64,000 nucleotides of DNA, taken from contig WGNH01000017.1 of the NCBI GenBank assembly GCA_016124665.1, positions 62,001-126,000 on the forward strand, given 5' to 3'. This DNA is from Alphaproteobacteria bacterium (lineage in GTDB: Bacteria; Pseudomonadota; Alphaproteobacteria; Caulobacterales; Maricaulaceae). The position numbers were made by a program, and so were the translations under genes. The notes beneath the pieces were generated by a model that saw only the letters and a program-made list of their open reading frames with translations, had not been told where the DNA came from and did not search any database. Of the stretch, positions 33,936 to 42,717 are shown piece by piece (position 1 is the first letter of the stretch; the number at the start of each line of letters is the position of its first letter).

Positions 33936-34400
33936 TCACCAGCTTCCGGTATTTTCCATGGAGGCCCAGGGTTCCTGCTTGTCCCGGGCCTCACCTGCCT
34001 GAAGCAATTCCACGGAGATCCCGTCCGGCGATTTGACAAAGGCCATACGCCCGTCCCGTGGCGGCCGGTGGATCGTGTAACCAAGCCCCGCCATGCGGGC
34101 GCAGACCGCGTAAATGTCCTGAACCCGGTAAGCGAGATGACCGAAATTCCGGCCGCCGGTATAGGCCTCCGGATCCCAGTTGTGCGTCAGTTCGATGGTC
34201 GGCAATCCGGCCGGGATAGGGCTTTCTTCTCCGCTATACCCGCCGCGTTTCATGTCATCCGGGCTCGCAAGGAATATCAGCGTGAACCGGCCGGCCTCGC
34301 TGTCCACGCGGCGGATCTCCTTCAGGCCCAGCCCGTCGCAGAAGAAACGCAGTGTTTCATCGACATCGCTGACCCGGATCATGGTGTGAAGATATTCCAT
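33936..34400 (-). CDS. gloA: Lactoylglutathione lyase-like VOC protein (glyoxalase I)
   Basis: 154-aa metalloenzyme of the vicinal-oxygen-chelate superfamily, predicted to isomerise the methylglyoxal-glutathione hemithioacetal. Metal-ligand candidates are His5 (EYLHTMIRVSD), Glu near 70 (TIELTHNW), His near 87 (NFGHLAYRV) and Glu near 132 (DGISVELLQ), which is the full glyoxalase I set. ETLRFFCDGLGLKEIRR is also characteristic. It follows a small membrane-protein gene with a one-base stop-start overlap (TAATG), so the two are co-translated. The C-terminal tail after ELLQAGEARD is longer than usual. Glutathione is available, as gshB is in the window. Confidence 0.88.
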   Translation of the reverse strand: MEYLHTMIRVSDVDETLRFFCDGLGLKEIRRVDSEAGRFTLIFLASPDDMKRGGYSGEESPIPAGLPTIELTHNWDPEAYTGGRNFGHLAYRVQDIYAVCARMAGLGYTIHRPPRDGRMAFVKSPDGISVELLQAGEARDKQEPWASMENTGSW

Positions 34401-34963
34401 TATTGCCCCTCTTCATTTGGCGCGCCGTCGGCAATGATGCGCGCCCGGCGGGCCCATTTCGGCCGCGCCCGTTTGATCGCGACGTTGTCCAGCGACTCGC
34501 CGCGCGCGCGCATCAGTGCCGCATTGAAGGATTCAGGCGCCCGCTGGTGGTGAAACCGGGCCGCCACAAACCCGCACAATGCCCAGGCGCCGACAAGACC
34601 GAAAAACATATAGAACATCCATGGATAATATCCCGGTGCGAATACATCGCTGGCCCCCACAAAAGCCGTGATCCAGCTCCAGAAGGCCAGAAGCCCCATA
34701 ACCGCCGGTGGTGTAATCAGAATGGCCGCCAGCAGCGCGGCCGCGGTATAAATCGTCCAGCGCGGCGCATAACCATCGACATAGGCCCGGACAAAACCGG
34801 CCTCGTCGACCCCGGCAATTGTGTGTGCCCGGTCAATCAGGCGGCCGCCATATTCTTCCCGCGCATCATGGCGCAGGCGCGCCGTGGCCACAAACCAGCG
34901 GACCACAAGGCCTACAGTGGTGAACAGGGCAAGAAGGGCAGCAATCAGAAACGGATCCGTCAT
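34400..34963 (-). CDS. Hypothetical inner-membrane protein
   Basis: 187-aa protein that I do not recognise. It has a hydrophobic N-terminal segment (PFLIAALLALFTTVGLVVRWFV), a polar stretch (residues 28-65), and three further hydrophobic segments (YTAAALLAAILITPPAVMGLL, FWSWITAFVG and YMFFGLVGAWALCGFVAARFHH), ending in a basic cytosolic tail with KRARPKWARRARI. Its stop codon overlaps the gloA start by one base, suggesting co-translation, and it starts 9 bp after the Ada-like gene, so ada-like, membrane protein and gloA form one minus-strand operon. Confidence 0.75.
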   Translation of the reverse strand: MTDPFLIAALLALFTTVGLVVRWFVATARLRHDAREEYGGRLIDRAHTIAGVDEAGFVRAYVDGYAPRWTIYTAAALLAAILITPPAVMGLLAFWSWITAFVGASDVFAPGYYPWMFYMFFGLVGAWALCGFVAARFHHQRAPESFNAALMRARGESLDNVAIKRARPKWARRARIIADGAPNEEGQ

Positions 34964-34972
34964 GCGCCAAAT

Positions 34973-35830
34973 CTAGGCGCTTGCGGCCTCATAGGCCAGC
35001 ATGGCGCGCTTGCGATTCACACCCCAGTGATATCCGGTCAGACGCCCGTCCGATGCCAGAACGCGGTGACAGGGAATGAGCCAGCTCACCGGATTGGCCC
35101 CGACCGCCGCTCCCACGGCCCGCGATGCCTTGGGGGTACACACCTCGCTGGCAATATCGCGATAGGTCACGGTCTGGCCGGAAGGAATGCCGAGCAGGGC
35201 GCGCCAGACCTGGCGCTGCCAGGGTGTGCCATAGAGCGCCAGCGGTACCGGCCCGCCCGATTCGGTAAAAATCCGCATCGCCCAGCGAAGGGCTTCATCA
35301 TCATCGCGAGTGTATTGCGCTGCCGGATACCGGCGGTGCAGATCATCAAAAGCCGTATCCAGATCGGGATCTGCAAAGGCCAGGGCCGACAGGCCGCGCG
35401 GCGAAATCAGGAATACGCCCGGTCCGAAAGGGGTGGGGGCCATGCCCCAGATAAAGGACAGGCCGGCACCGCGGGCCCTCGCTTGACCGGGTGTAACCGC
35501 CTCGTGAGCGATGAAAAGATCATGCAGACGGCCCGGCCCGGACAGGCCGGCCTCAAAACTGGCATCAAGAATGCTGGCCCCGTCCGCCAGCGCCTCGCGC
35601 GCTGCCGAATGCGCGAGGGCGCCGACATATTTTTTCGGGCTCACCCCGACCCAGCGCGAAAACACGCGCTGGAAATGATGCGGCGACAGTTCGGCAGCAG
35701 CAGCGGCAGCCGCAAGGTCGGGATGGTCCCGCCAGTGATCGCCCAGGAATTCCAGCGCCTCGCTGATGCGGTCGAAATCGCGCGCAGCGGCATAGAGATC
35801 ATAGGCGAGGGAGTCTGCAATATCGGTCAT
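34973..35830 (-). CDS. Ada-like protein: AraC-type HTH fused to O6-methylguanine-DNA methyltransferase
   Basis: 285-aa protein combining an N-terminal AraC-type HTH (AAAAAELSPHHFQRVFSRWVGVSPKKYVGAL, residues 40-75) with a suicide O6-alkylguanine methyltransferase domain at about 120-285. The acceptor Cys is in IPCHRVLASDGRLTGYHWG near residue 257, preceded by GQTVTYRDIASEV. The N-terminal zinc-binding Ada domain that senses methyl-phosphotriesters (C-x3-C...C-x2-C) is missing, so the classical Ada switch cannot work the same way; the HTH may respond to methylation of the catalytic Cys instead. It heads a three-gene operon with a membrane protein and gloA. Repair is well supported, regulation is inference. 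Confidence 0.9.
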   Translation of the reverse strand: MTDIADSLAYDLYAAARDFDRISEALEFLGDHWRDHPDLAAAAAAAELSPHHFQRVFSRWVGVSPKKYVGALAHSAAREALADGASILDASFEAGLSGPGRLHDLFIAHEAVTPGQARARGAGLSFIWGMAPTPFGPGVFLISPRGLSALAFADPDLDTAFDDLHRRYPAAQYTRDDDEALRWAMRIFTESGGPVPLALYGTPWQRQVWRALLGIPSGQTVTYRDIASEVCTPKASRAVGAAVGANPVSWLIPCHRVLASDGRLTGYHWGVNRKRAMLAYEAASA

Positions 35831-35855
35831 GTGCCAAGAATGGCGTCAGCCGCGT

Positions 35856-36398
35856 CTACGCGCCACCCGTTTCTTGCGGCGATGGCGCGCGGGCGCGGCT
35901 GAGTGCCAGCCTGATCGCCTCTCCCAGATCCGGCCGTTCGCGCGGACTGAGAAAACTGCCGACGATCAGCCGCTTGCCGGAGGCTGACAGTTCAACCGCT
36001 GCATCATGCTTGCCGGCATGGTGAAGCGTGACGCGGGCCCACGCCGTCGGCAGGACATAATGACGTGTCACGCCATTGGGGTGCTGCCGGTGGATCAGGA
36101 CCCGGTCACGGGCGATCCGGATGATTTCCCGCCGCCGCCCATCGCGGTAGCTGATCTTGAAGGCCAGCCAGACCAGGAAAATGTCGAGACCGAAGAAGAA
36201 CGGGATCGGCCACGCGCCCATTCGCAAATAAACAAGTCCGGCAGTAAAGCTCATAACCGCCAGAACAACCATGAGCGCGATGAAGCCGGGATTGGGCAGG
36301 GACCGGTTGGGGGCCAGCACCGCATCCATGAAAAGCGGGCCGTCAGGGGCTTCGGGAAGGCGCAATTCCGCCGGACAGGATTCAACAGGGCCTTGCAT
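35856..36398 (-). CDS. DUF2244 domain membrane protein
   Basis: 180-aa inner-membrane protein of the DUF2244 family, function unknown, found mostly in Alphaproteobacteria near nth. Signatures are APNRSLPNPGFIALMVVLA, a two-helix hairpin around residues 35-80 (VLAVMSFTAGLVYLRMGAW and FFFGLDIFLVWLAFKISY) and the downstream RDRVLIHRQHPNGVTRHYVLPTAWARV. The start is taken as the ATG at 36396-36398; a TTG three codons upstream is also possible. It is divergent from lysE, 70 bp apart, with nth just beyond, matching the known neighbourhood. The C-terminal region has no obvious motif. Confidence 0.85.
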   Translation of the reverse strand: MQGPVESCPAELRLPEAPDGPLFMDAVLAPNRSLPNPGFIALMVVLAVMSFTAGLVYLRMGAWPIPFFFGLDIFLVWLAFKISYRDGRRREIIRIARDRVLIHRQHPNGVTRHYVLPTAWARVTLHHAGKHDAAVELSASGKRLIVGSFLSPRERPDLGEAIRLALSRARAPSPQETGGA

Positions 36399-36468
36399 TT
36401 GGTCCAATATAGAATCCTGTCCCGGAAAGTCGCGTGACGAATTGGCTCACATGCATTAGGCGCAAGAC

Positions 36469-37086
36469 ATGATCGAACCCGCCCTCCTTCTCGGCTTCAT
36501 GGTCACCGCGCTCATCATCGAGCTCACACCGGGCCCGAACATGGCCTGGCTGATCATGCTCAGTCTCAGCGAGGGGCGCAGGGCGGGCTATATGGCCAGC
36601 GGCGGCATCGCACTGGGTCTCTTGTTGATCTCCGGTCTCGCCGCATTGGGGCTGGCCGCGCTGATTTCCGCCTCGCCCCTGCTGTACGAAGGATTGCGGT
36701 GGACCGGCGCGCTTTTCCTGCTTTATCTCGCGGTGGAAGGCTGGCTGTCCGCAGGAAAAACCGCCCCGGCGATGGCAGCCAGGCAGAACTGGCAGCATGG
36801 CCTGCGCGGTTTTGTCATTAATGTGCTGAATCCGAAAGCCGCCTTCTTCTATGTGACGGTTCTGCCGCAATTCATCGCCACGGGCCGCGATGAACGCACA
36901 CAGGCCCTGATCCTCGCCCTGACCTCGGTGGCGATTGCGACGATCATCCATTTATTGCTTGTGACGCTCGCAGCCAGCCTGCGAGGGTTCATCGAGAATG
37001 AGCGCCAGAACCGTCTGGTGCGCCGGATCCTCGCCGTGGGTCTGGCCATCGTCGCTGTCTGGCTTTTGATCTCGACCGCACGATAG
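36469..37086 (+). CDS. LysE/RhtB family amino-acid exporter
   Basis: 205-aa inner-membrane protein with about six hydrophobic segments. The family motif ITPGPNM is present as IELTPGPNMAWLIMLSLSEGRRAGYMASGGIALG near residues 19-53, and VINVLNPKAAFFYVTVLPQFI is the second hallmark. LysE/RhtB proteins export amino acids such as lysine, homoserine or threonine; the substrate cannot be read from sequence. It is divergent from the DUF2244 gene and followed 38 bp later by nth on the same strand. Nothing unusual is seen. Confidence 0.9.
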   Translation: MIEPALLLGFMVTALIIELTPGPNMAWLIMLSLSEGRRAGYMASGGIALGLLLISGLAALGLAALISASPLLYEGLRWTGALFLLYLAVEGWLSAGKTAPAMAARQNWQHGLRGFVINVLNPKAAFFYVTVLPQFIATGRDERTQALILALTSVAIATIIHLLLVTLAASLRGFIENERQNRLVRRILAVGLAIVAVWLLISTAR

Positions 37087-37124
37087 GGCTTGGCGCGGCA
37101 CAGGCGGCGGGCTATCGGTCTCTC

Positions 37125-37787
37125 ATGCCGCGCAAGAAAAAACCTGCCCCGTTCACGACCGAGGAAGCCACGGATTTGTTCGCCCGGCTGGCCGAAGTCC
37201 GGCCCGAGCCGGCAACCGAGCTGGAATACGTCAACCCCTTCACCCTGGTGGTGGCTGTTGCCCTGTCGGCCCAGGCCACGGATGTCGGGGTCAACAAGGC
37301 GACGAGAAAACTGTTTGCCATTGCCGATACGCCGGAAAAGATGGCGGCGCTCGGTGAGGACGGAATCCGGGAGCACATCAAGACCATTGGCCTGTTCCGC
37401 AACAAGGCCAGAAATGTCCATGCGCTCTCGCGTATGATTCTGGAGGAGTTTGACGGTGAAGTCCCCCGGACCCGTGAAGCGCTGGAAAAACTGCCCGGCG
37501 TCGGCCGCAAGACCGCCAATGTGGTGATGAATGAGGCGTTCGGCGAACCGACCATCGCCGTCGATACGCATATCTTCCGGGTCTCGAACCGGACCGGCCT
37601 CGCGCCGGGGAAAAATCCGCTCGAGGTCGAGCTCAAACTGGAAAAAATCATCCCTTCGCAATATCTGAAGGGGGCGCATCACTGGCTGATCCTGCACGGA
37701 CGCTATACCTGCAAGGCCCGCAAACCCGATTGCGGAAATTGCGCGATTGCCGATCTCTGCCGGTATGAGGAGAAGATGCCCGCCTAA
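37125..37787 (+). CDS. nth: Endonuclease III (DNA glycosylase/AP lyase)
   Basis: Base-excision-repair enzyme that removes oxidised pyrimidines and cleaves abasic sites. The 220-aa protein shows the helix-hairpin-helix LEKLPGVGRKTANVVMNEAFG with the catalytic Lys (in GRKTA), the catalytic Asp in AVDTHIFRVSNRTG, and the [4Fe-4S] cysteines C-x6-C-x2-C-x5-C in TCKARKPDCGNCAIADLC. NPFTLVVAVALSAQATDVGVNKAT at the N-terminus is typical. It follows lysE on the same strand. Its stop interlocks with the stop of the convergent lipoprotein gene (CTAA). Confidence 0.97.
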   Translation: MPRKKKPAPFTTEEATDLFARLAEVRPEPATELEYVNPFTLVVAVALSAQATDVGVNKATRKLFAIADTPEKMAALGEDGIREHIKTIGLFRNKARNVHALSRMILEEFDGEVPRTREALEKLPGVGRKTANVVMNEAFGEPTIAVDTHIFRVSNRTGLAPGKNPLEVELKLEKIIPSQYLKGAHHWLILHGRYTCKARKPDCGNCAIADLCRYEEKMPA

Positions 37788-38251
37788 CCGGGCCGGACGA
37801 TGTCCTCATAACCGAAAGCGTCCCGCAACCCGTCGCGCAGATCACGCATGGCCGCATTGTTGCAACCCTGGAACCATTCGACCGTGTGCGATCCCCGGCG
37901 GTTCGTCCATGTCACGGTCAGGGTCGGCATGTCCGAGAGCGGCGGGCCGGGGCAGACGGAAGGATTATTGTAGGTGATGTCAGACGGCAGCCTGAAAAAG
38001 TCAGCCTCTTCCAGCAAATACACCATCCGCGCATAACTGCCGGTCTCAAGGCGGCCTTCGGTCAGGCCGTTGATGCGTGTGAACCGCTCGCCATTGAGAA
38101 GATAACGGTCATCCGGTGTCAGGGTCACATCATAGATCGGACACTGGCCAAAACACGGGCCTTCAGACACCTCGATCGATCCGGTCTCATTCGAACTGGT
38201 TGCACAGGCCGCGAGAGCAAAAAGGGTGATTGTCATCAGGAAGGCGCGCAT
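37784..38251 (-). CDS. DUF6438-type lipoprotein
   Basis: 155-aa predicted lipoprotein. A signal peptide MRAFLMTITLFALAACATSS contains the lipobox LAAC. The mature part matches what I know as the DUF6438 domain: EGPCFGQCPIYDVTLTPDD near residue 30 (with the paired Cys of CFGQCP), DFFRLPSDITY and DMPTLTVTWTNRRGSHTVEWFQGC. Four cysteines in the mature part could form two disulphides. Function is unknown. It is convergent with nth, ending within the same four bases. A 51-bp gap separates it from the ATP-grasp gene downstream of nothing else, so it is likely transcribed alone. Confidence 0.8.
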   Translation of the reverse strand: MRAFLMTITLFALAACATSSNETGSIEVSEGPCFGQCPIYDVTLTPDDRYLLNGERFTRINGLTEGRLETGSYARMVYLLEEADFFRLPSDITYNNPSVCPGPPLSDMPTLTVTWTNRRGSHTVEWFQGCNNAAMRDLRDGLRDAFGYEDIVRPG

Positions 38252-38302
38252 CGTCGAATCTCCGGTTCTTTCGTCTCACCATGCCGCACAATGTCGGCAA
38301 AG

Positions 38303-39205
38303 TCATGACATTCCCGCCGGTTTTGCTAACAGCCGGTCAAGCGCTGCCGCAAAATGTGCTCCCATATATGCGCCCTGCTCGGGATAGAAATAGGGCTCGA
38401 TCAGCTCCAGCTCCATCACTTTCCAGCCATCATCCGCTCCGCGCATCAGATCGACCCGGGCATAGAGAAGCGGGCCGGAAACCGTTTCCAGCGCCGCATG
38501 CGCCAGGGCCAGCGCATCGGCGGGCGGATCGGCTTTTACCTCTGTCGCGCCATACATGGATTGCGTGCGATAATCCCCCGCCCGGGGCTTTTTCACCAGA
38601 CCGTGGGAGAAAACCCGGTCAAAAAACAAAAGCGTCAGCTCGCCTTCCTGCTCTGCGGCTTTCAGGAAAGGCTGGATCAGGCAGGCATCCGGCGGCAATT
38701 CCGCGGCAGGTGGCAGTGGTGCGCCTTTTTTCAGACGCGCCTGCCGCCACGCGCTGGCACCAATGCGCGGCTTGATGACAATATCGTCAGTGCCCAGCGC
38801 CGCGAAGGCACTGTGCAGCGCCGCCTCGTCCGCAGCATCTGCCCAGAGCGTAGGGATGGTGGCTATGCCCTGGCCGGCCAGATCCCTCAGATAGGACTTG
38901 TCAGTATTCCAGCGCACCGTCTCGATCGGATTGAGCAGCGCAACCTGTTTGCTGATCCGGCCCAACGTCTCCAGAAACAGGGCCGGTTTCTGCATGTAAT
39001 CCCAACACGTGCCGATGATGACAGCCTCATAGGCAGAGGGGTCAAAAGCCGGATCATCCCATACGGCCTCCTCCAGCGAAATCAGGCGATGCTTGCAGGC
39101 CGGCTGCAACGCTGAAAATTCCAGGGCGTGCTCCCACACATCCTCGCGGACTTCGGCATGTCCTTCGATCATGCAGGTAGCGGTCAGAAAAGCAGCGCGT
39201 CTCAT
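38303..39205 (-). CDS. ATP-grasp enzyme, uncharacterised (DcsG/glutathione-synthase-like)
   Basis: 300-aa protein with an ATP-grasp-type layout. Visible elements are a pre-ATP-grasp domain with VIIGTCWDYMQKPALFLETL, the loop NPIETVRWNTDKSYLRDLAGQGIATIPT, the Lys-containing strand DDIVIKPRIGASAWRQARL, and the C-terminal catalytic stretch LYARVDLMRGADDGWKVMELELIEPYFYPEQG with acidic Mg-ligands. The closest described relative I know by pattern is DcsG of the D-cycloserine pathway, which ligates two amino-acid-like substrates, but the actual substrates here are unknown. It is a single gene, divergent from the PfkB kinase, with no biosynthetic cluster around it. Confidence 0.8.
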   Translation of the reverse strand: MRRAAFLTATCMIEGHAEVREDVWEHALEFSALQPACKHRLISLEEAVWDDPAFDPSAYEAVIIGTCWDYMQKPALFLETLGRISKQVALLNPIETVRWNTDKSYLRDLAGQGIATIPTLWADAADEAALHSAFAALGTDDIVIKPRIGASAWRQARLKKGAPLPPAAELPPDACLIQPFLKAAEQEGELTLLFFDRVFSHGLVKKPRAGDYRTQSMYGATEVKADPPADALALAHAALETVSGPLLYARVDLMRGADDGWKVMELELIEPYFYPEQGAYMGAHFAAALDRLLAKPAGMS

Positions 39206-39318
39206 GCTTCAGCGGGTTAGCGCGCACAAGCACAGCCTGCAAGCTTGCCGCGCCGTTGACCGCGCGCTAAGGCCCGTCCTGACAAAAACCTTACAGCGTT
39301 AATGCGCAGGAGCCGGAT

Positions 39319-40323
39319 ATGAGCCAGACTGTTTACGATGTTATCGGTGTTGGAAATGCCATTGTGGATGTCATCGCCTCCTGCAACGATGCCTTCCTGA
39401 CAGATCAGGATATCGGGAAGGGGGCCATGACCCTGATCGATGAAGACCGGGCCAGGGAGCTCTATGCGGCCATGGCGCCGGGCAAGGAAGTGTCCGGCGG
39501 ATCTGCAGCAAACACGCTGGCCGGAATCGCCTCTTTCGGAGCCCGCGGAGCCTATATCGGAAAGGTCGCGGATGACGAGCTGGGCGAGATTTTCCGCCAT
39601 GATCTCAATGCCGCCGGTGTCGATTACACGACGGCCCCGCTGGTGGGTGGCCCGCTGACGGCGCGTTGCCTGATCAATGTCACCCCGGATGCCCAGCGCT
39701 CCATGTCGACCTTTCTGGGAGCCTCCGTCTTCTTTTCTGAAGACGATATAGATGCAGAAAAGATCGCTTCGGCCCGCATCACCTATCTGGAAGGTTATCT
39801 CTTCGACCGCGATGAGGCCAAGGAGGCCTTTGTAAAAGCTGCAGAAATCGCCAAGGCAGCGAACCGGCTGACCTCGCTGACCCTGTCAGACAGTTTCTGC
39901 GTGGACCGCCACCGCGCCGCTTTCCGCCAGCTCGTCCGCAACCATGTCGATATATTGTTCGCCAACGAGGCCGAGCTGGTTTCGCTCTATGAAACCGGGG
40001 ATTTTGATGCGGCATTGGACGCGGTTAGGGCCGAGACCCGCATTGCCGCCATCACGCGGTCCGAAAAGGGGGCGGTGCTGATTGACAGGGGGGAGGCCAT
40101 TTCCATTCCCGCAGAGCCTGTCAGCAAGGTCGTCGACACGACGGGAGCCGGTGATCTGTTCGCTGCCGGAATGCTGACCGGATTGGCAAGAGGTCTCGAC
40201 ATGGAAGCCTCCGGACGCCTGGGCGCGATCGCCGCCGCCGAGATCATCTCCCATATCGGCGCGCGCCCGAATATCAGCCTCAGGGAGCTGGCCCAAAAGA
40301 ACGGAATTGAGCTTGGCGGCTGA
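39319..40323 (+). CDS. PfkB-family adenosine kinase-like sugar kinase
   Basis: 334-aa cytosolic kinase of the ribokinase/PfkB family. N-terminal signature YDVIGVGNAIVDVIASCNDAF and the Gly-rich GGSAANTLAGIASFGARGAYIG are as in adenosine kinases; the C-terminal VVDTTGAGDLFAAGMLTGLARG carries the catalytic Asp. Alphaproteobacterial homologues are annotated as adenosine kinase, but substrates of PfkB members vary and this is not decided by the sequence. AGGAG lies six bases upstream of the ATG. It is divergent from the ATP-grasp gene and followed after 230 bp by the GGDEF-EAL gene. Confidence 0.88.
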   Translation: MSQTVYDVIGVGNAIVDVIASCNDAFLTDQDIGKGAMTLIDEDRARELYAAMAPGKEVSGGSAANTLAGIASFGARGAYIGKVADDELGEIFRHDLNAAGVDYTTAPLVGGPLTARCLINVTPDAQRSMSTFLGASVFFSEDDIDAEKIASARITYLEGYLFDRDEAKEAFVKAAEIAKAANRLTSLTLSDSFCVDRHRAAFRQLVRNHVDILFANEAELVSLYETGDFDAALDAVRAETRIAAITRSEKGAVLIDRGEAISIPAEPVSKVVDTTGAGDLFAAGMLTGLARGLDMEASGRLGAIAAAEIISHIGARPNISLRELAQKNGIELGG

Positions 40324-40343
40324 TTTCAAGTGTTACACAGCTA

Positions 40344-40403
40344 TTAACCGCAGTCTTCAAATGCAGGCCGGGTCTGTTAACGAAACCTGATTGTCCCTTT
40401 AAC
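40344..40403. promoter_or_regulatory. Three TTAAC half-sites upstream of the GGDEF-EAL gene
   Basis: TTAAC occurs at 40344-40348, 40377-40381 and 40399-40403, all in the same orientation, in the 230-bp gap before the c-di-GMP gene. CtrA can bind TTAAC-type half-sites in Caulobacter. None has the TTAA-N7-TTAA spacing, so this is a weak prediction. Confidence 0.3.
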
Positions 40404-40553
40404 CGTGTTTCAAACCCTTTCTGCCATCTTGCCCCCGAACGAGAAAAACAATCTCCGGGTGGTAGGACATGTTTCCAGGTGGTTTGAAAGACACATTCGC
40501 GTCTGAAAGCTGCATGTCTGTGCCGGTCCGGACCAGCTGACCAAGGGCGCTCC

Positions 40554-42653
40554 ATGGCACCGCTTCACAGCCTGATCTCACGCTTCATGCGTTCGCTTGT
40601 CATGAAGTTCACCGTCATGACGGCCCTGCTCATGATGGCGACGGCGACCTTCCTGATGGTGATAGAAAACCGGAATGTGCGCCAGGACAATCAGGCCGTG
40701 CTGGTCGAGCGCGCCAGCATGAAGGCGCAGATGCTCGCGCTGAATGTGTCGGATGATATTCTTGCTGATGACCGCAACCGCCTCCAGGGGCGCGTTTCCA
40801 GCCTGGTTGAGCGGGCGGACGTCACCGAGGCCTTCATAGCCGATGCCCGCCGCCGGACACTTGTGCATAGCGACGCCTCTTCTTCCATTCATGCCGGGCT
40901 GGCGACAGATCCGCTGGTCGTCATGGCGCTGGGTTCCGGCGAAACCCGGTCGGAAATCCGTGGCAATGCCGTGCATGTCGCCGCGCCGGTTTACAGCACC
41001 GCCAATCGGCTGGTCGGGGTGGTCTACACCCAGTCATCCATGGATGAATTGCATGCCGCTTCCCGGGCGGCCCTGCAGCGCCACGCGCTGACAGCAACGG
41101 TCGCACTCCTGATCTTTCTGCCGATCGCCGGCGGTCTCGTCTTCTGGGCGCTGCGGCCGATTGCACGCCTGACCGACGCAGCCCGGACCGCATCATCCAA
41201 ATCCCTGGATGTCCGCATCAATGTCAAGACCGGCGATGAGCTCGAGGTATTGGCCAATGCCTTCAACCGCATGCTGTCGCGGATCGATTCCAATCTGAAA
41301 CGCATTCACCGCCTGGCTTATGTCGACATGGTCACCGAATTGCCGAACCGCGAACGCTTCCGAAAGGAAGTCGAGCGCGTCACGCGCAAGGCTGTCGAGG
41401 AAGAAACCAGCGGGGCTGTGCTCTTTCTTGATCTGGATCGCTTCAAGCGCGTCAATGATTCTCTGGGCATTGGCGAAGGCGACCGCTTGCTGGAAATGGT
41501 GGCGCGCCGCTTGCGTGAAGCCGCGCGGGGCTATGATCTTTCGCGTGGGGGCGAAGGCGAGCCGTCCATGGTGGCGCGTCTGGGCGGTGATGAATTCACC
41601 CTGCTTGTGCCTCATATCGAGAGCTCGGCCGATGTTGCGCGCTATGCCCAGCAGATCATCTCGGCTATCCGCCGCCCGTTCGATGTTTCCGGTCACCAGG
41701 TTTTTCTGGGCGTCAGCATCGGCGTTGCCGTTTTCCCGCAAGACGGGGCCGAGCCGGAAAGCCTGTTGCGCCATGCTGACCTTGCCATGGCGCATGCCAA
41801 GGAAACCGGCGGCAATGCGGCCAACTTCTTCGAGCCACGGATGAACCAGACTGCCTTCGAGCGCCTCGTGCTGGAAAACGAGCTTCGTGACGCCGTGAAG
41901 GACAATCAGCTGGTTGTGTATTATCAGCCGAAAGTCCGCATGAGCGACGGTATTATCGAGGGATCCGAGGCGCTGGTGCGCTGGAACCATCCCACATCCG
42001 GCCTGCTCAGCCCGGGTCATTTTATCGAAGCCGCCGAGGAATCCGGCCTGATTGGCGAGATCGGCGACTGGGTGATGCGCAATGCCTGTAGCCAGGCTGC
42101 CGAATGGGCCAGTCACGGTTTGAGCCTGCCCGTCGCGGTCAATGTTTCGGCCATGCAGTTCGAGCGACCCGGCTTTGCCGACACGGTCATGGAAATCCTC
42201 GAACAGACCGGCCTGCCGCCCGAATTGCTTGAAATCGAGCTGACCGAATCCATCGCCATGCGCGATCCCCAGCGCGTCATTGATCAGGTTCAGCCCCTGC
42301 GCGACCGCGGCGTCAAATTCGCGATCGACGATTTCGGGACCGGACACTCTTCCCTGTCCTATCTGACGCGCATGCCGTTTGACGTCTTCAAGATTGACCA
42401 GAGCTTTGTCCGCTCCATGTCACAGGATCCGCATTCGCGCGCCGTGGTCGAAACCATCCTTGCGCTTGCCAGGGCGCTGAAGCTGAAAACCGTGGCCGAG
42501 GGCGTCGAGACAACCGAACAGCTCACCGCCCTCCGTGAGGAGGGGGCAACGCTGGCCCAGGGTTATCTTTTCTCCAAACCCGTTCCGGCGGCCGATTTCG
42601 AGGTCTATGCCCGCAACAGCCTGGCCGACGATGTAAGGGCTGCGCGCGCCTGA
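40554..42653 (+). CDS. Membrane-bound GGDEF-EAL protein with HAMP domain (c-di-GMP turnover)
   Basis: 699-aa signalling protein. It has a transmembrane helix at about residues 17-38, a periplasmic sensor region up to about 178, a second helix near 180-202 and a HAMP linker near 203-255. The GGDEF domain follows, with the intact signature in [11 protein letters not shown] near residue 343; an I-site RxxD is absent at the expected position. The EAL domain is intact: [12 protein letters not shown] near 470, [31 protein letters not shown] and AEGVETTEQ. Both synthesis and degradation of c-di-GMP are therefore possible. The gene precedes hslV by 64 bp on the same strand, probably by chance. Confidence 0.93.
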   Translation: MAPLHSLISRFMRSLVMKFTVMTALLMMATATFLMVIENRNVRQDNQAVLVERASMKAQMLALNVSDDILADDRNRLQGRVSSLVERADVTEAFIADARRRTLVHSDASSSIHAGLATDPLVVMALGSGETRSEIRGNAVHVAAPVYSTANRLVGVVYTQSSMDELHAASRAALQRHALTATVALLIFLPIAGGLVFWALRPIARLTDAARTASSKSLDVRINVKTGDELEVLANAFNRMLSRIDSNLKRIHRLAYVDMVTELPNRERFRKEVERVTRKAVEEETSGAVLFLDLDRFKRVNDSLGIGEGDRLLEMVARRLREAARGYDLSRGGEGEPSMVARLGGDEFTLLVPHIESSADVARYAQQIISAIRRPFDVSGHQVFLGVSIGVAVFPQDGAEPESLLRHADLAMAHAKETGGNAANFFEPRMNQTAFERLVLENELRDAVKDNQLVVYYQPKVRMSDGIIEGSEALVRWNHPTSGLLSPGHFIEAAEESGLIGEIGDWVMRNACSQAAEWASHGLSLPVAVNVSAMQFERPGFADTVMEILEQTGLPPELLEIELTESIAMRDPQRVIDQVQPLRDRGVKFAIDDFGTGHSSLSYLTRMPFDVFKIDQSFVRSMSQDPHSRAVVETILALARALKLKTVAEGVETTEQLTALREEGATLAQGYLFSKPVPAADFEVYARNSLADDVRAARA

Positions 42654-42717
42654 TCAGCGGGCCTTGACGGCAGACGGCCGGACCCCGACCTTGCCTCCGA
42701 TACATCCGGAGGCTTCC

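Noticed and set aside
34403-35902. 499-aa open frame on the plus strand across the membrane-protein and Ada-like genes
   Set aside because: It covers two genes with clear families on the other strand and its translation is Arg/Gly/Pro/Gln-rich with no domain.
41193-42347. 384-aa open frame antisense to the GGDEF-EAL gene
   Set aside because: It runs opposite the conserved GGDEF and EAL motifs and has no ribosome binding site or domain.
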